From Pseudomonadales bacterium (lineage in GTDB: Bacteria > Pseudomonadota > Gammaproteobacteria > Pseudomonadales > Azotimanducaceae): a DNA stretch of 8,895 nt. A model generated the notes under the pieces. It was not told where the DNA came from, ran no database searches, and saw only the letters and a program-made list of their open reading frames with translations. The position numbers and the translations under genes were made by a program. The DNA lies in assembly GCA_022448765.1 (NCBI GenBank), contig JAKUTI010000099.1, forward strand, positions 1 to 8,895, written 5' to 3'. Shown piece by piece: positions 1 through 7,804 of the stretch (the first letter of the stretch is position 1; each line of letters opens with the position of its first letter).

Positions 1-253
1 AGCCGCGAGCCTTATCGTGGTTTGGGCGGTCACGCCCATAGAGTTGCAGGGCGGTGAGTATGCGCCGGCACTTATGGCTCTGTTGTTTCGCCTATTCTTG
101 GAGCGAGGAGCCGATGCCGCGACGCCCGCAACACTATTGTTCTTTTCCACATTGGTCGTGCTTGTCGCTTTTGGCGGACTTTATGTTCGACGCCAGGTAG
201 GCAAGGGATTCGCTCGCTTGGGTCGATCGAAATCGACCAAAAAGGAAGGGTGA
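1..253 (+). CDS. C-terminal end of an unidentified membrane protein (5' end outside window)
   Basis: The frame is open from position 2 to a TGA at 251-253 and gives 83 residues with no start needed inside the window. A hydrophobic stretch at about residues 3-13 is followed by a mixed amphipathic segment. A clear transmembrane helix lies at about residues 43-62 (rich in L, V, F and G), and the tail is strongly basic (RRQ, then RLGRSKSTKK). By the positive-inside rule, the C-terminus should face the cytoplasm. I do not recognise the family. The gene ends 90 nt before the AAA+ ATPase start on the same strand and could be in the same transcription unit. A GTG at 17 could in principle start a 78-residue protein, but the frame is open upstream and the sequence looks like the end of a longer multi-pass protein. 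That this frame is coding is inferred from its composition, the membrane helix and its orientation. Confidence 0.6.
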   Translation, partial: AASLIVVWAVTPIELQGGEYAPALMALLFRLFLERGADAATPATLLFFSTLVVLVAFGGLYVRRQVGKGFARLGRSKSTKKEG

Positions 254-343
254 TATGTGTGTGTTGGTTGCGTCGCCGTAGGCGCGTGGCTAAAGTACGC
301 GCTGCCTCAGCATTCAACCACCAACGTAAGTTCGGGACGCTGC

Positions 344-1192
344 ATGATCTTTGATAGCACAGACAGTTATATTTCAACCGACGAGCTCTCCATGGCCGTC
401 GATGCTGCCGTGAAACTGGAACGGCCTTTACTTGTGAAAGGAGAACCTGGGACGGGTAAGACGTTGCTTGCAGAAGAGGTTGCAAAAACTCTGGGCGTTC
501 CGTTGATTCAGTGGCACATCAAGTCGCAGACCAAAGCCAGTCAGGGGCTCTACGAGTACGATGCTGTGAGCCGATTGCGAGATTCCCAGCTTGGCGACGA
601 CCGAGTTCAGGACATACGGAATTACATCAAGCGTGGAAAATTGTGGGAAGCCTTTGCCTCGGAGGAAAAAGTCGTTCTGCTAATCGATGAGATCGACAAA
701 GCCGATATCGAGTTTCCAAACGATCTGCTGCAGGAACTGGATCGGATGGAGTTTTACGTTTACGAGACGCAGGAAACCATTTCAGCGATCACTCGGCCCG
801 TTGTCGTGATCACGTCGAATAATGAGAAGGAATTACCGGATGCTTTTCTACGGCGGTGTTTCTTTCATTACATTAACTTCCCGGATCGCGAGACGATGCA
901 GCAGATCGTTGAGGTCCATTTTCCAGAGATCAAGCATGATTTGGTGAAGGAGGCGATGGATATCTTCTTTGACGTGCGCAAGGTGCCGGGCCTGAAGAAA
1001 AAACCCTCGACGTCCGAACTGATCGATTGGTTGAAACTATTGATGGCCGATGATATTCCAGATGAGATTCTCACCAACAGAGACCCGAGCAAAGCCATCC
1101 CGCCGCTTTATGGCGCTTTGGTTAAGAATGAGCAGGATGTGCATTTGCTGGAGCGATTGGCCTTTATGAATCGACGCGATAGTCGCGGGTAA
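344..1192 (+). CDS. MoxR-family AAA+ ATPase, partner of the downstream VWA protein
   Basis: This is a 282-residue AAA+ ATPase of the MoxR type, a group that uses ATP hydrolysis to remodel or activate target proteins together with a VWA-domain partner. Visible motifs are Walker A GEPGTGKT (33-40), Walker B VLLIDE (111-116), sensor-1-like TSNN (157-160) and an arginine-finger region LRRC (169-172). The C-terminal lid domain follows to the end. The length fits the family. The ATG at 344 was chosen because the protein then begins MIFDSTDSYISTDEL directly before the domain, as family members do. No strong ribosome binding site precedes it. A GTG at 257 would add 29 residues, including three cysteines, with no resemblance to the family. 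The VWA gene follows after 37 nt, which is the usual MoxR/CoxE-like arrangement. The substrate cannot be told from the sequence. Confidence 0.93.
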   Translation: MIFDSTDSYISTDELSMAVDAAVKLERPLLVKGEPGTGKTLLAEEVAKTLGVPLIQWHIKSQTKASQGLYEYDAVSRLRDSQLGDDRVQDIRNYIKRGKLWEAFASEEKVVLLIDEIDKADIEFPNDLLQELDRMEFYVYETQETISAITRPVVVITSNNEKELPDAFLRRCFFHYINFPDRETMQQIVEVHFPEIKHDLVKEAMDIFFDVRKVPGLKKKPSTSELIDWLKLLMADDIPDEILTNRDPSKAIPPLYGALVKNEQDVHLLERLAFMNRRDSRG

Positions 1193-1212
1193 ACTCGGGA
1201 GCTAAAGCAGAC

Positions 1213-1217
1213 AGGAG
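1213..1217 (+). promoter_or_regulatory. Shine-Dalgarno AGGAG for the VWA gene
   Basis: AGGAG lies in the 37-nt gap after the ATPase gene, 12 nt before the ATG at 1230. The spacing is at the long end but acceptable, and it supports that start. Confidence 0.6.
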
Positions 1218-1229
1218 TTTGACGAAACA

Positions 1230-2399
1230 ATGCTCATCAATTTTTTCCTGACGCTCCGAAAATACAAACTTCCGGTAACGATTCGGGAGCTAATGGACCT
1301 ACTACGGGCCATGGAATTTCGTGTTGTCTACGCGAATATTGATGATTTTTACCTACTTTCGAGGACCTGCCTCGTCAAAGACGAAAAGAACTACGACAAG
1401 TTCGATCGAGCGTTTAGCGCATACTTCAAAGGACTGGAAGACCTTCACGGAATGCTTGAGTCGTTGATACCTGATGAATGGCTCCGCCGTGAATTTGAAA
1501 AATCTCTCACGCCTGAAGAATTGGAGCAATTGGAGTCGCTTGGTGGGCTTGAAAAGCTGATTGAGGCGTTTCAAAAGGCCAAAGACGAAGAGGCCAAGAA
1601 GGCGGAGGAAGAAGCCCAAGAAGGCAAAGAGGGCGACGAAGGAGATGCGGAGCAAGATGGGCGGAAAGGTCCCGGGGGTCTTGGAAAAGGCAAGAAGAAG
1701 AAAGCGAAGAAGGTATGGGACGAGCGGCAGTACAAGAACCTGGACGATTCGGTGGAACTGGGTACACGCAATATCAAAATGGCGTTGCGTCGATTGCGAA
1801 AATTCGCTCGAACTGGCCGTGAGGACGAGCTCGATATCGATACAACGATTCGTAAAACCGCCCACAACGGCGGGATGCTGGATATTCGATTAAGACCGGA
1901 ACGACGCAACACCATCAAGGTCCTGACATTTTTTGACATCGGCGGTTCGATGGACGCCCATGTGAAAGTTTGCGAGGAACTTTTTTCGGCGACCAGAACC
2001 GAGTTTAAGCACCTTGAGAGTTATTACTTCCACAATTTCATTTACGAATCGATGTGGAAGGATAACCGTCGACGGATGAGTGAACGAATCCCGACATGGG
2101 AAATCCTTAATAAGTATGCTGGTGATTACAAGGTTGTCATCGTGGGGGATGCAACGATGGCTCCCTACGAAATCACTCATGCCGGAGGTAGCGTCGAGCA
2201 CTGGAATGAAGAAGCCGGTGCTACTTGGATGTCTCGCTTTATGGGCGCGTACGAAAAGATTGTTTGGATCAATCCAACGCCCCAAGAGACTTGGGAATAT
2301 TCGACGTCTGTTGCGATGACCCAAGAGCTTGTCGAGGGGCGTATGTTCCCGCTGACGATTCGCGGCCTTGAAGAAGGCATGAATCTTCTGTCCAAATAG
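1230..2399 (+). CDS. CoxE-like VWA-domain protein paired with the MoxR ATPase
   Basis: This 389-residue cytoplasmic protein has no signal peptide or membrane helix. The N-terminal helical part (about 1-110) resembles the region before the VWA domain in CoxE-like proteins. A very charged linker (about 115-161) follows, first rich in E, K and D, then G and K, ending in a KGKKKKAKK block. The VWA domain covers about 225-389. Its metal-site (MIDAS) motif reads D236-I-G-G-S240-M instead of the standard DxSxS, a form I recall from this family, and a second acidic position is GDATM at 306-310. Such proteins work as partners or substrate adaptors of MoxR ATPases. The ATG at 1230 is preceded by AGGAG at 1213-1217, a spacing of 12 nt. 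The gene lies 37 nt after the ATPase and 43 nt before hrpA, all on one strand. The target is unknown. Confidence 0.9.
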   Translation: MLINFFLTLRKYKLPVTIRELMDLLRAMEFRVVYANIDDFYLLSRTCLVKDEKNYDKFDRAFSAYFKGLEDLHGMLESLIPDEWLRREFEKSLTPEELEQLESLGGLEKLIEAFQKAKDEEAKKAEEEAQEGKEGDEGDAEQDGRKGPGGLGKGKKKKAKKVWDERQYKNLDDSVELGTRNIKMALRRLRKFARTGREDELDIDTTIRKTAHNGGMLDIRLRPERRNTIKVLTFFDIGGSMDAHVKVCEELFSATRTEFKHLESYYFHNFIYESMWKDNRRRMSERIPTWEILNKYAGDYKVVIVGDATMAPYEITHAGGSVEHWNEEAGATWMSRFMGAYEKIVWINPTPQETWEYSTSVAMTQELVEGRMFPLTIRGLEEGMNLLSK

Positions 2400-2423
2400 C
2401 CAAGTGGCATCGATCTTCTAACG

Positions 2424-2429
2424 AGAGGA
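2424..2429 (+). promoter_or_regulatory. Likely Shine-Dalgarno AGAGGA for hrpA
   Basis: AGAGGA sits 13 nt before the ATG at 2443. The spacing is long, so initiation may be modest. It is the only purine-rich ribosome-binding candidate in the 43-nt gap. Confidence 0.45.
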
Positions 2430-2442
2430 TTACTCGTGCGCC

Positions 2443-5400
2443 ATGGTCAAAGCCCGCGCATTCGATCCCGATTCCGTCATGGCGCGCGACGCCCGCCATA
2501 TTGCACGTGCCATCAACAACAAGAAAGTTACTGATCGAGTTAAGACTCGATGGAGTCGATCCATCGAGGAACTCGCGCGACGTGAATCATCGGTGCCGGC
2601 GGTCTCTTACGCTCCGGACCTGCCAATAAGCGAGCATTGCGATTCAATCGCTGACCTGATCAAGACCCATCCAGTGGTCATCGTTGCGGGAGAAACAGGT
2701 TCGGGCAAAACCACACAACTCCCCAAAGCGTGTCTCGCAGCTGGTCTTGGAAGACGAGGCATGGTCGGTCATACCCAGCCGCGACGACTTGCCGCGAGGA
2801 CAGTGGCGCAGCGCATCGCGACAGAACTGTCCGTTTCCTTGGGTGACAAAGTTGGCTATGCCGTTCGCTTTGACGATCGGTGGGGCCAAGACACTTTAAT
2901 TAAGGTCATGACGGATGGACTGTTGTTGAACGAAATTCGATCTGACCGTTACTTAAACGCATACGATGCGATCATCGTTGATGAGGCCCACGAGCGCAGC
3001 CTGAATGTCGATTTCTTGTTGGGCTACCTAAAACGTTTACTAGATCGTCGGAACGACCTGAAAGTGCTAATAACCAGCGCGACCATCGACGTTGACGCGT
3101 TTTCTCACCATTTCGGCGACGCGCCGATTGTGAGCGTTAGCGGCAGGGGATACCCGGTTAAAACTAGATACTTGCCGGCGAGTGAAAGTCTTGAAGAGAC
3201 ATTGCAAACGTGTCTTACCGAAATTTGTATCGAAAAAAAGAAAGGACCACGTGATGTCTTGATGTTCCTCCCTGGCGAACGGGATATTTTTGAGTGGTCA
3301 CGATGGATCAACCGGCACTTTCGTGACCAATACCAAGTGCTACCGCTATACGCTCGGTTACCGCCACGCGAACAGCAGCGAATATTTTCGCCGGGGCAAC
3401 AGCGTCGGATCGTTTTAGCGACGAACATCGCCGAAACCAGTATTACGGTCCCCAACATCGGCTACGTTGTCGACTTGGGTGAAGCCCGGATCAGCCGATA
3501 CAGTTTTCGTTCCAAGCTCCAACGATTGCCTATAGAGCCGATTTCTCAAGCGAGTGCAGAGCAAAGACAGGGTCGTTGCGGTCGGGTTGGGCCAGGCGTC
3601 TGTTATCGACTGTTTGACGAAGCTGACTTTGATAGTCGCCCGCCGTATACAGACCCAGAAATCAGGCGAACTAATCTGGCCGCTGTGGTACTGCAGATGC
3701 GCGCATTTCGTTTGGGCAATGTCGGGACGTTCCCGTTCATGGACCCACCGGATCCGCGCGCCGTTAATGATGCCGAACGCTTGTTGCATGAGTTACAAGC
3801 ACTCGAGAACGATGAGCTGACCGAGAAGGGAAACATGATGGCACGGTTGCCAGTTGATCCCAGATTGGCCCGGATGGTGGTCGAGGCGGATCGCTGTCGG
3901 AGTTTGACGGAAGTGTTAATCATCGTTTCGGCGCTGGCCGTCCAAGACCCGCGTCTGCGTCCTCTGGATCGACAAGAAGCGGCCGATAAAGCGCACGAAC
4001 GATTTGTGGATGAAGCGTCGGATTTTCTCGGTTTTGTGAATCTATGGTCCTGGGCGGACACGGTGCGTGAGGACACGACCCGCAACGGGTACCGTCGAGC
4101 GCTGGAACAAAACTTCTTGTCGCCCAATCGGATGGGCGAATGGCGCGCCATACATCGCCAATTGCTTTTGGCATGTCGAGACCTCGGGTTGCGCACAAAC
4201 AAAAAAGCTGCAGATTACGCAAGTGTCCACAAAGCTCTGCTGACGGGCTCGCTTAGTTTCATCGGTTTGAAGACCGATAAGGGGCATTATTCGGGACCGC
4301 GTAATCTGACCTTTCGCGTGTTCCCCGGTTCGGCACTTTCCTCGAAACGACCGAAGTGGCTCATGGCAGCCGAAATTTCGGAGACGCAACAAACGTATGC
4401 GCGCTGTAATGCCCAGGCAGAGGCTCGATGGATCGAACAAGCGGCGCCGCATCTGATTCATCGAACCTATGGTGAGCCGGAATGGGATGAACAACGTGGT
4501 GAAGTGATCGCGCGTGAGCGCGCCGTAGTATACGGGTTACCTGTGGTTGAAAACCGACGGGTTCGGTTCGGCCTCATCGACCCCGCTGTATGCCGACAGC
4601 TATTTATCCGTCATGCGTTAGTCGCACCAACCCCACAGCTTAATGCGCCATTTCTTATTCATAATCGGGAGCTGGTTGACGAGATTATGGAATTACAGGC
4701 GAAGGGCCGTCGTGCTGATCTACTTGTCAATGACGATATGCAAGCTGCGTTCTACGAGGAACGCTTGCCTTCGGAAACCATCAGCGTCCGGTCGTTCGAG
4801 GATTGGTATCAGAGCATTGGTTCAGGCCAACGCGACCACTTAATTATGACGCGCGACGATTTGTTGCAGCGGGCCGACTTTTCGCCAGCCGATACCCAGT
4901 TTCCAGGACAACTCAAGATCGACGACGTCGCCGCAAACGTGCGATACCGCTTCGCGCCGGGGACCGATGATGACGGCGTTTCCATCGAGGTGCCTTTGGG
5001 ATTGCTATCCAAAATACGACAGGACGAGCTTGACTGGCTGGTCCCTGGTTTTTTCGAAGAAAAGTGCATCGAACTGATCAAAGCTTTGCCGAAACAAACG
5101 CGGAAGCAACTGGCTCCGGTTCCCGATCGAGTCGCGACCTTTTTCCCTTCCTTGATACGCGTGGATCGGTACCGTCGAGGACGCTTGCTTACGGCACTAG
5201 CGCAAACATTGCGAGAGCGTTTCGATGTCGTCATTCCGGCATCCGAATGGAACATGGATCGTCTCGCGCCATTTCTGCGCATGAACGTTCAAGTACTCGA
5301 TAAGAACCACCGATTGATCGACCAAGACAGGGACGTGGAGGCGTTGAAGTTGAGGCTCCTCACGCATCTCGAAAAACGCATGGATAGCGGTTTGCGAGCG

Positions 5401-6276
5401 AGATTCGAAACGACGGGCTTGACGGTATTTCCAGAGACGGGCGTTCCCGAGTCGATGGTACTGACCGAATCCGGAGAACAGGTGTTGGTGTACCCAGTAC
5501 TCGTTGACAAGCAAGACAGTGTTGATTTTCGTCTGGATTCTGATCAGAAACGACAACAACGATCCCTTCGCCAGGGTATTTCGCGACTGGCGTTGCTCGC
5601 TGAGCGTCAGTCGGTTCGATACATTCGGAAAGAGATTGATAAAGAAAGTACGCTGCTTCTCCACTACGCGACCCTGGGTACGAGAGATCAACTCGTCGAT
5701 GAGGTTTTGTTAAACGCAGCCTGGGTCACGTACTTCCAAGACTGCGATGTCGTTCGATCTCGCGACGAATTTGAAGAGCGTCTTAGCGATCGGAGAGGGC
5801 AACTGGTCGAATCGTATTTTGCATTGATCGAACGGGCTCGGAAGATCTTGGCCAGGCGTTTTGACACGGCGCGCGCCGTGAGTGAATTGACGTCCAAGAC
5901 GTTTGCTCGTGCACGTCGCGATATTGAAGATCATTTGGCAGGGTTGATTCCGTACAACTTTCTCTCGGTGACCCCGTACGAAAGGCTTCCCGACATCATC
6001 CGCTACCTCGACGGGATTCAGTACCGTGTCGATCACCTCCAAGGAAAAGTTGGAAAAGACGAAACCAACATCGAAGTCCTCGAGACATGGTCCGCGCGAT
6101 ACGCGCGTTTAGAAGAAATCGGAGAGAAAGAAGATGAACTTGTCCGGCTTCGATTTCTGCTGGAGGAATACCGGGTGGCGCTGTTTAGTCAAACCGTTGG
6201 CACACGAGAAAAAGTGTCGGAGAAAAGGCTCGAAGGAGAATTCGCCTCGGTGGAGATGAGCGTCGGCTTGCGATAA
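2443..6276 (+). CDS. hrpA: ATP-dependent RNA helicase HrpA, DEAH-box
   Basis: This is a full-length HrpA of 1277 residues (E. coli HrpA has about 1300). It is a cytoplasmic DEAH-box RNA helicase; in E. coli, HrpA is linked to mRNA processing and the handling of stalled or collided ribosomes. Helicase motifs in order are I GETGSGKT (83-90), II DEAH (180-183), III SAT (212-214), V LATNIAETSITVP (325-337) and VI QRQGRCGR (374-381). An HA2 region follows at about 440-530 and an OB-fold segment at about 590-650. A long C-terminal DUF3418-type region runs from about 690 to the end and separates HrpA from the shorter HrpB. All key residues are present and the frame is unbroken. The ATG at 2443 is the first start after an in-frame TAA at 2419-2421, and AGAGGA at 2424-2429 precedes it by 13 nt. 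The next ATG (2479) would also keep every domain. The gene probably shares a transcript with the VWA gene 43 nt upstream. Confidence 0.98.
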   Translation: MVKARAFDPDSVMARDARHIARAINNKKVTDRVKTRWSRSIEELARRESSVPAVSYAPDLPISEHCDSIADLIKTHPVVIVAGETGSGKTTQLPKACLAAGLGRRGMVGHTQPRRLAARTVAQRIATELSVSLGDKVGYAVRFDDRWGQDTLIKVMTDGLLLNEIRSDRYLNAYDAIIVDEAHERSLNVDFLLGYLKRLLDRRNDLKVLITSATIDVDAFSHHFGDAPIVSVSGRGYPVKTRYLPASESLEETLQTCLTEICIEKKKGPRDVLMFLPGERDIFEWSRWINRHFRDQYQVLPLYARLPPREQQRIFSPGQQRRIVLATNIAETSITVPNIGYVVDLGEARISRYSFRSKLQRLPIEPISQASAEQRQGRCGRVGPGVCYRLFDEADFDSRPPYTDPEIRRTNLAAVVLQMRAFRLGNVGTFPFMDPPDPRAVNDAERLLHELQALENDELTEKGNMMARLPVDPRLARMVVEADRCRSLTEVLIIVSALAVQDPRLRPLDRQEAADKAHERFVDEASDFLGFVNLWSWADTVREDTTRNGYRRALEQNFLSPNRMGEWRAIHRQLLLACRDLGLRTNKKAADYASVHKALLTGSLSFIGLKTDKGHYSGPRNLTFRVFPGSALSSKRPKWLMAAEISETQQTYARCNAQAEARWIEQAAPHLIHRTYGEPEWDEQRGEVIARERAVVYGLPVVENRRVRFGLIDPAVCRQLFIRHALVAPTPQLNAPFLIHNRELVDEIMELQAKGRRADLLVNDDMQAAFYEERLPSETISVRSFEDWYQSIGSGQRDHLIMTRDDLLQRADFSPADTQFPGQLKIDDVAANVRYRFAPGTDDDGVSIEVPLGLLSKIRQDELDWLVPGFFEEKCIELIKALPKQTRKQLAPVPDRVATFFPSLIRVDRYRRGRLLTALAQTLRERFDVVIPASEWNMDRLAPFLRMNVQVLDKNHRLIDQDRDVEALKLRLLTHLEKRMDSGLRARFETTGLTVFPETGVPESMVLTESGEQVLVYPVLVDKQDSVDFRLDSDQKRQQRSLRQGISRLALLAERQSVRYIRKEIDKESTLLLHYATLGTRDQLVDEVLLNAAWVTYFQDCDVVRSRDEFEERLSDRRGQLVESYFALIERARKILARRFDTARAVSELTSKTFARARRDIEDHLAGLIPYNFLSVTPYERLPDIIRYLDGIQYRVDHLQGKVGKDETNIEVLETWSARYARLEEIGEKEDELVRLRFLLEEYRVALFSQTVGTREKVSEKRLEGEFASVEMSVGLR

Positions 6277-6307
6277 CGCTTCTTTTCCAACGGACGTGAG
6301 CAACCTG

Positions 6308-6760
6308 CTAACCAAGATCGGTGCCTTGAACTTCTCGTTTGGCCGCGATGAAATCGGAGTGGTTTAGATAGAGTAGGTCCGTGATTTTGCGGATCACGTG
6401 TTCTTCGTAGTGCTCTTGATCGCCCTCGAAACTCGCAACTCTCCATAGATGGACCAGTAGCGCTTTACGTTCGGAGCGGTCGAGACGGTCATTGAGTAGT
6501 CGAGTGAAAGGAAAAACGCCGGTACTGTCGTGATGATCGAGGCGGGCGCGTTCTATGATCCCCGAGATTTGGTCTTGGTCAATTGCATACATCGATTCGA
6601 GCGCAACTTTGACTTGTTCTAGTTCCCTTTCTTCGAGTTCATGGTCGGCCCAGGCGACTTCGAGAAGTAGCATTGCTGCGGCGAGTGGGACGGTTGTGGT
6701 CTCCGTTTCAACTTCGGGTATCTGTTCCCGGGCGAATACGCCTTTCAGGCGTTCGAACAT
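6308..6760 (-). CDS. TerB-like (tellurite resistance TerB family) small protein
   Basis: This 150-residue, acidic, mostly helical protein has no signal peptide. It carries two TerB-type helical units. The first is around E34, D39 and E41 (LLLEVAWADHELEERE). The second is LWRVASFEGDQEHYEEHVIRK followed by ITDLLYLNHSDFIAAKR, which is the typical end of proteobacterial TerB-family proteins. TerB folds bind metal ions through such acidic residues. The role of these stand-alone members is unknown and tellurite resistance should not be assumed. The ATG at 6760 was chosen because MFERLKGVF is a normal start for the family, AAAGG lies 7 nt before it, and the ATG overlaps the dusA stop as TGATG (one shared base). 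That overlap implies co-transcription and probable translational coupling with dusA. The stop is 31 nt from the convergent hrpA stop. Confidence 0.85.
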   Translation of the reverse strand: MFERLKGVFAREQIPEVETETTTVPLAAAMLLLEVAWADHELEERELEQVKVALESMYAIDQDQISGIIERARLDHHDSTGVFPFTRLLNDRLDRSERKALLVHLWRVASFEGDQEHYEEHVIRKITDLLYLNHSDFIAAKREVQGTDLG

Positions 6761-7761
6761 CACGCGGCCTTTAGCTCGATTTCGGCGCAAGCACGATGGA
6801 ACGTATCTATGCCAGCATCTCCGCGGCGTGCTTGTTCCGACAAATAACGACGGTAGTGACGGGAGCCGGGCAATCCTCGAAAGAGACCGAGCAGATGTCG
6901 CGTCATGTCATGCAGGCGGGTACCTCGATGTAGTTCCCGTTCCATATAGACCGTGTATCGGTTGAGTACGGACTGGAAGTTATCGCAGCAGTCTATCTTC
7001 GGATAGAGCACGTCGTGAAGTTCGCCTAGAAAAGGCGGATGTCGATAAGCAGCCCGACCTATCATTACACCATCCGCCCATTCAAGAACATCCTTCACCG
7101 TATCGGCATCGTTGAGGCCGCCGTTTAGGAGGATGGAAAGGGCGGGGAAGTCTGTTTTCAGTTGTCTGACTTGTTCATAGTCAAGCGGAGGAATCTCGCG
7201 ATTTTGCGCTGGACTTAAGCCGGTCAAAATCGCTTTACGAGCATGCACGATAAACAGTTGAGCGCCGGCTTCGCTCACACGTCCAACGAATTCGGCTAAT
7301 TTTTGGTAACTCGCTTGATCGTCGACGCCAAGCCGGCACTTCACGGTAACGGGGATTGAGACTGCGTCGCACATAGTTTTGATGCACTCGGCGACGAGGT
7401 CCGGCTGCAGCATTAAGCATGCGCCGAAGGAGCCCTTCCGAACTCGGTCAGATGGGCAGCCAACGTTCAGATTGACTGCATTGAATCCGTTTGTTTCCGC
7501 TACCTGGGCGGCTTCCGACAAGGTTTGGGGATCGCTGCCACCAAGCTGGAGAGCTAACGGCTGCTCGTGATCACCATGATCGAGTAATCGAGATGCCTGG
7601 CCAAAACGTATCGCGTCGGCAACGACCATTTCTGTGTAGAGCCAAGCGTGTGGAGCGATGAGTCGGTGAAGAGTCCGACAGTGCCGGTCGGTCCACGCCA
7701 TCATGGGCGCGACACACAAAAGCTTGTCGTCGAATTGTTGCGAATTGGCGATGTCTTTCAC
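6760..7761 (-). CDS. dusA: tRNA-dihydrouridine(20/20a) synthase DusA
   Basis: This 333-residue flavin enzyme reduces uridine to dihydrouridine in the D-loop of tRNA (positions 20/20a in E. coli), using FMN and NADPH. Visible landmarks are APMMAWTDRHCR (18-29), LYTEMV (41-46), LQLGGSDP (71-78) and NVGCPSDRV (99-107) with catalytic Cys102. They continue with VTVKCRLG (138-145) with FMN-contacting Lys141, HARKAILTGLSP (173-184), the NREIPPLDY signature that marks the DusA branch (187-195), LLNGG (211-215) and DGVMIGRAAY (230-239). The length is usual. The start is GTG at 7761: an in-frame TAA lies 9 nt upstream and the next Met (residue 20) is already inside the domain. No clear ribosome binding site is visible. 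One oddity is Ala22, where E. coli DusA has Asp (APMLDWTD). The gene is divergent from lpxC and overlaps the terB-like gene by one base. Confidence 0.97.
   Translation of the reverse strand: MKDIANSQQFDDKLLCVAPMMAWTDRHCRTLHRLIAPHAWLYTEMVVADAIRFGQASRLLDHGDHEQPLALQLGGSDPQTLSEAAQVAETNGFNAVNLNVGCPSDRVRKGSFGACLMLQPDLVAECIKTMCDAVSIPVTVKCRLGVDDQASYQKLAEFVGRVSEAGAQLFIVHARKAILTGLSPAQNREIPPLDYEQVRQLKTDFPALSILLNGGLNDADTVKDVLEWADGVMIGRAAYRHPPFLGELHDVLYPKIDCCDNFQSVLNRYTVYMERELHRGTRLHDMTRHLLGLFRGLPGSRHYRRYLSEQARRGDAGIDTFHRACAEIELKAA
6768..6772 (-). promoter_or_regulatory. Shine-Dalgarno AAAGG for the TerB-like gene, inside the dusA 3' end
   Basis: Read on the minus strand, AAAGG lies 7 nt before the ATG at 6760, inside the last codons of dusA. 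It favours this start over one 10 codons upstream and allows ribosomes to restart after finishing dusA. Confidence 0.55.
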
Positions 7762-7804
7762 GGATACTTTTTATTGTTCTGGCGATCGCTCGACCCAGTA
7801 GTTT

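Noticed and set aside
257..343. GTG at 257 as start of the MoxR ATPase
   Set aside because: It adds 29 residues with three cysteines and no family resemblance; the ATG at 344 gives the normal N-terminus.
1353..1939. Long open frames antisense to the VWA gene
   Set aside because: They come from the purine-biased charged linker read in reverse, and their products (low-complexity L/F/P/S) resemble nothing.
6267..6284. Possible terminator GCG-ATAA-CGC followed by TTCTTTT at the end of hrpA
   Set aside because: The stem is only 3 bp, far too weak for an intrinsic terminator.
6761..6790. Upstream start at 6790 for the TerB-like gene
   Set aside because: The extra ten residues (MRRNRAKGRV) lie within dusA. 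The TGATG overlap, the AAAGG site and the MFERLK start all favour 6760.
7782..7789. GCGATCGC palindrome (HIP1-like)
   Set aside because: I noticed only one copy in the window, so there is no sign of a HIP1-type repeat family, and GATCG words are common here.
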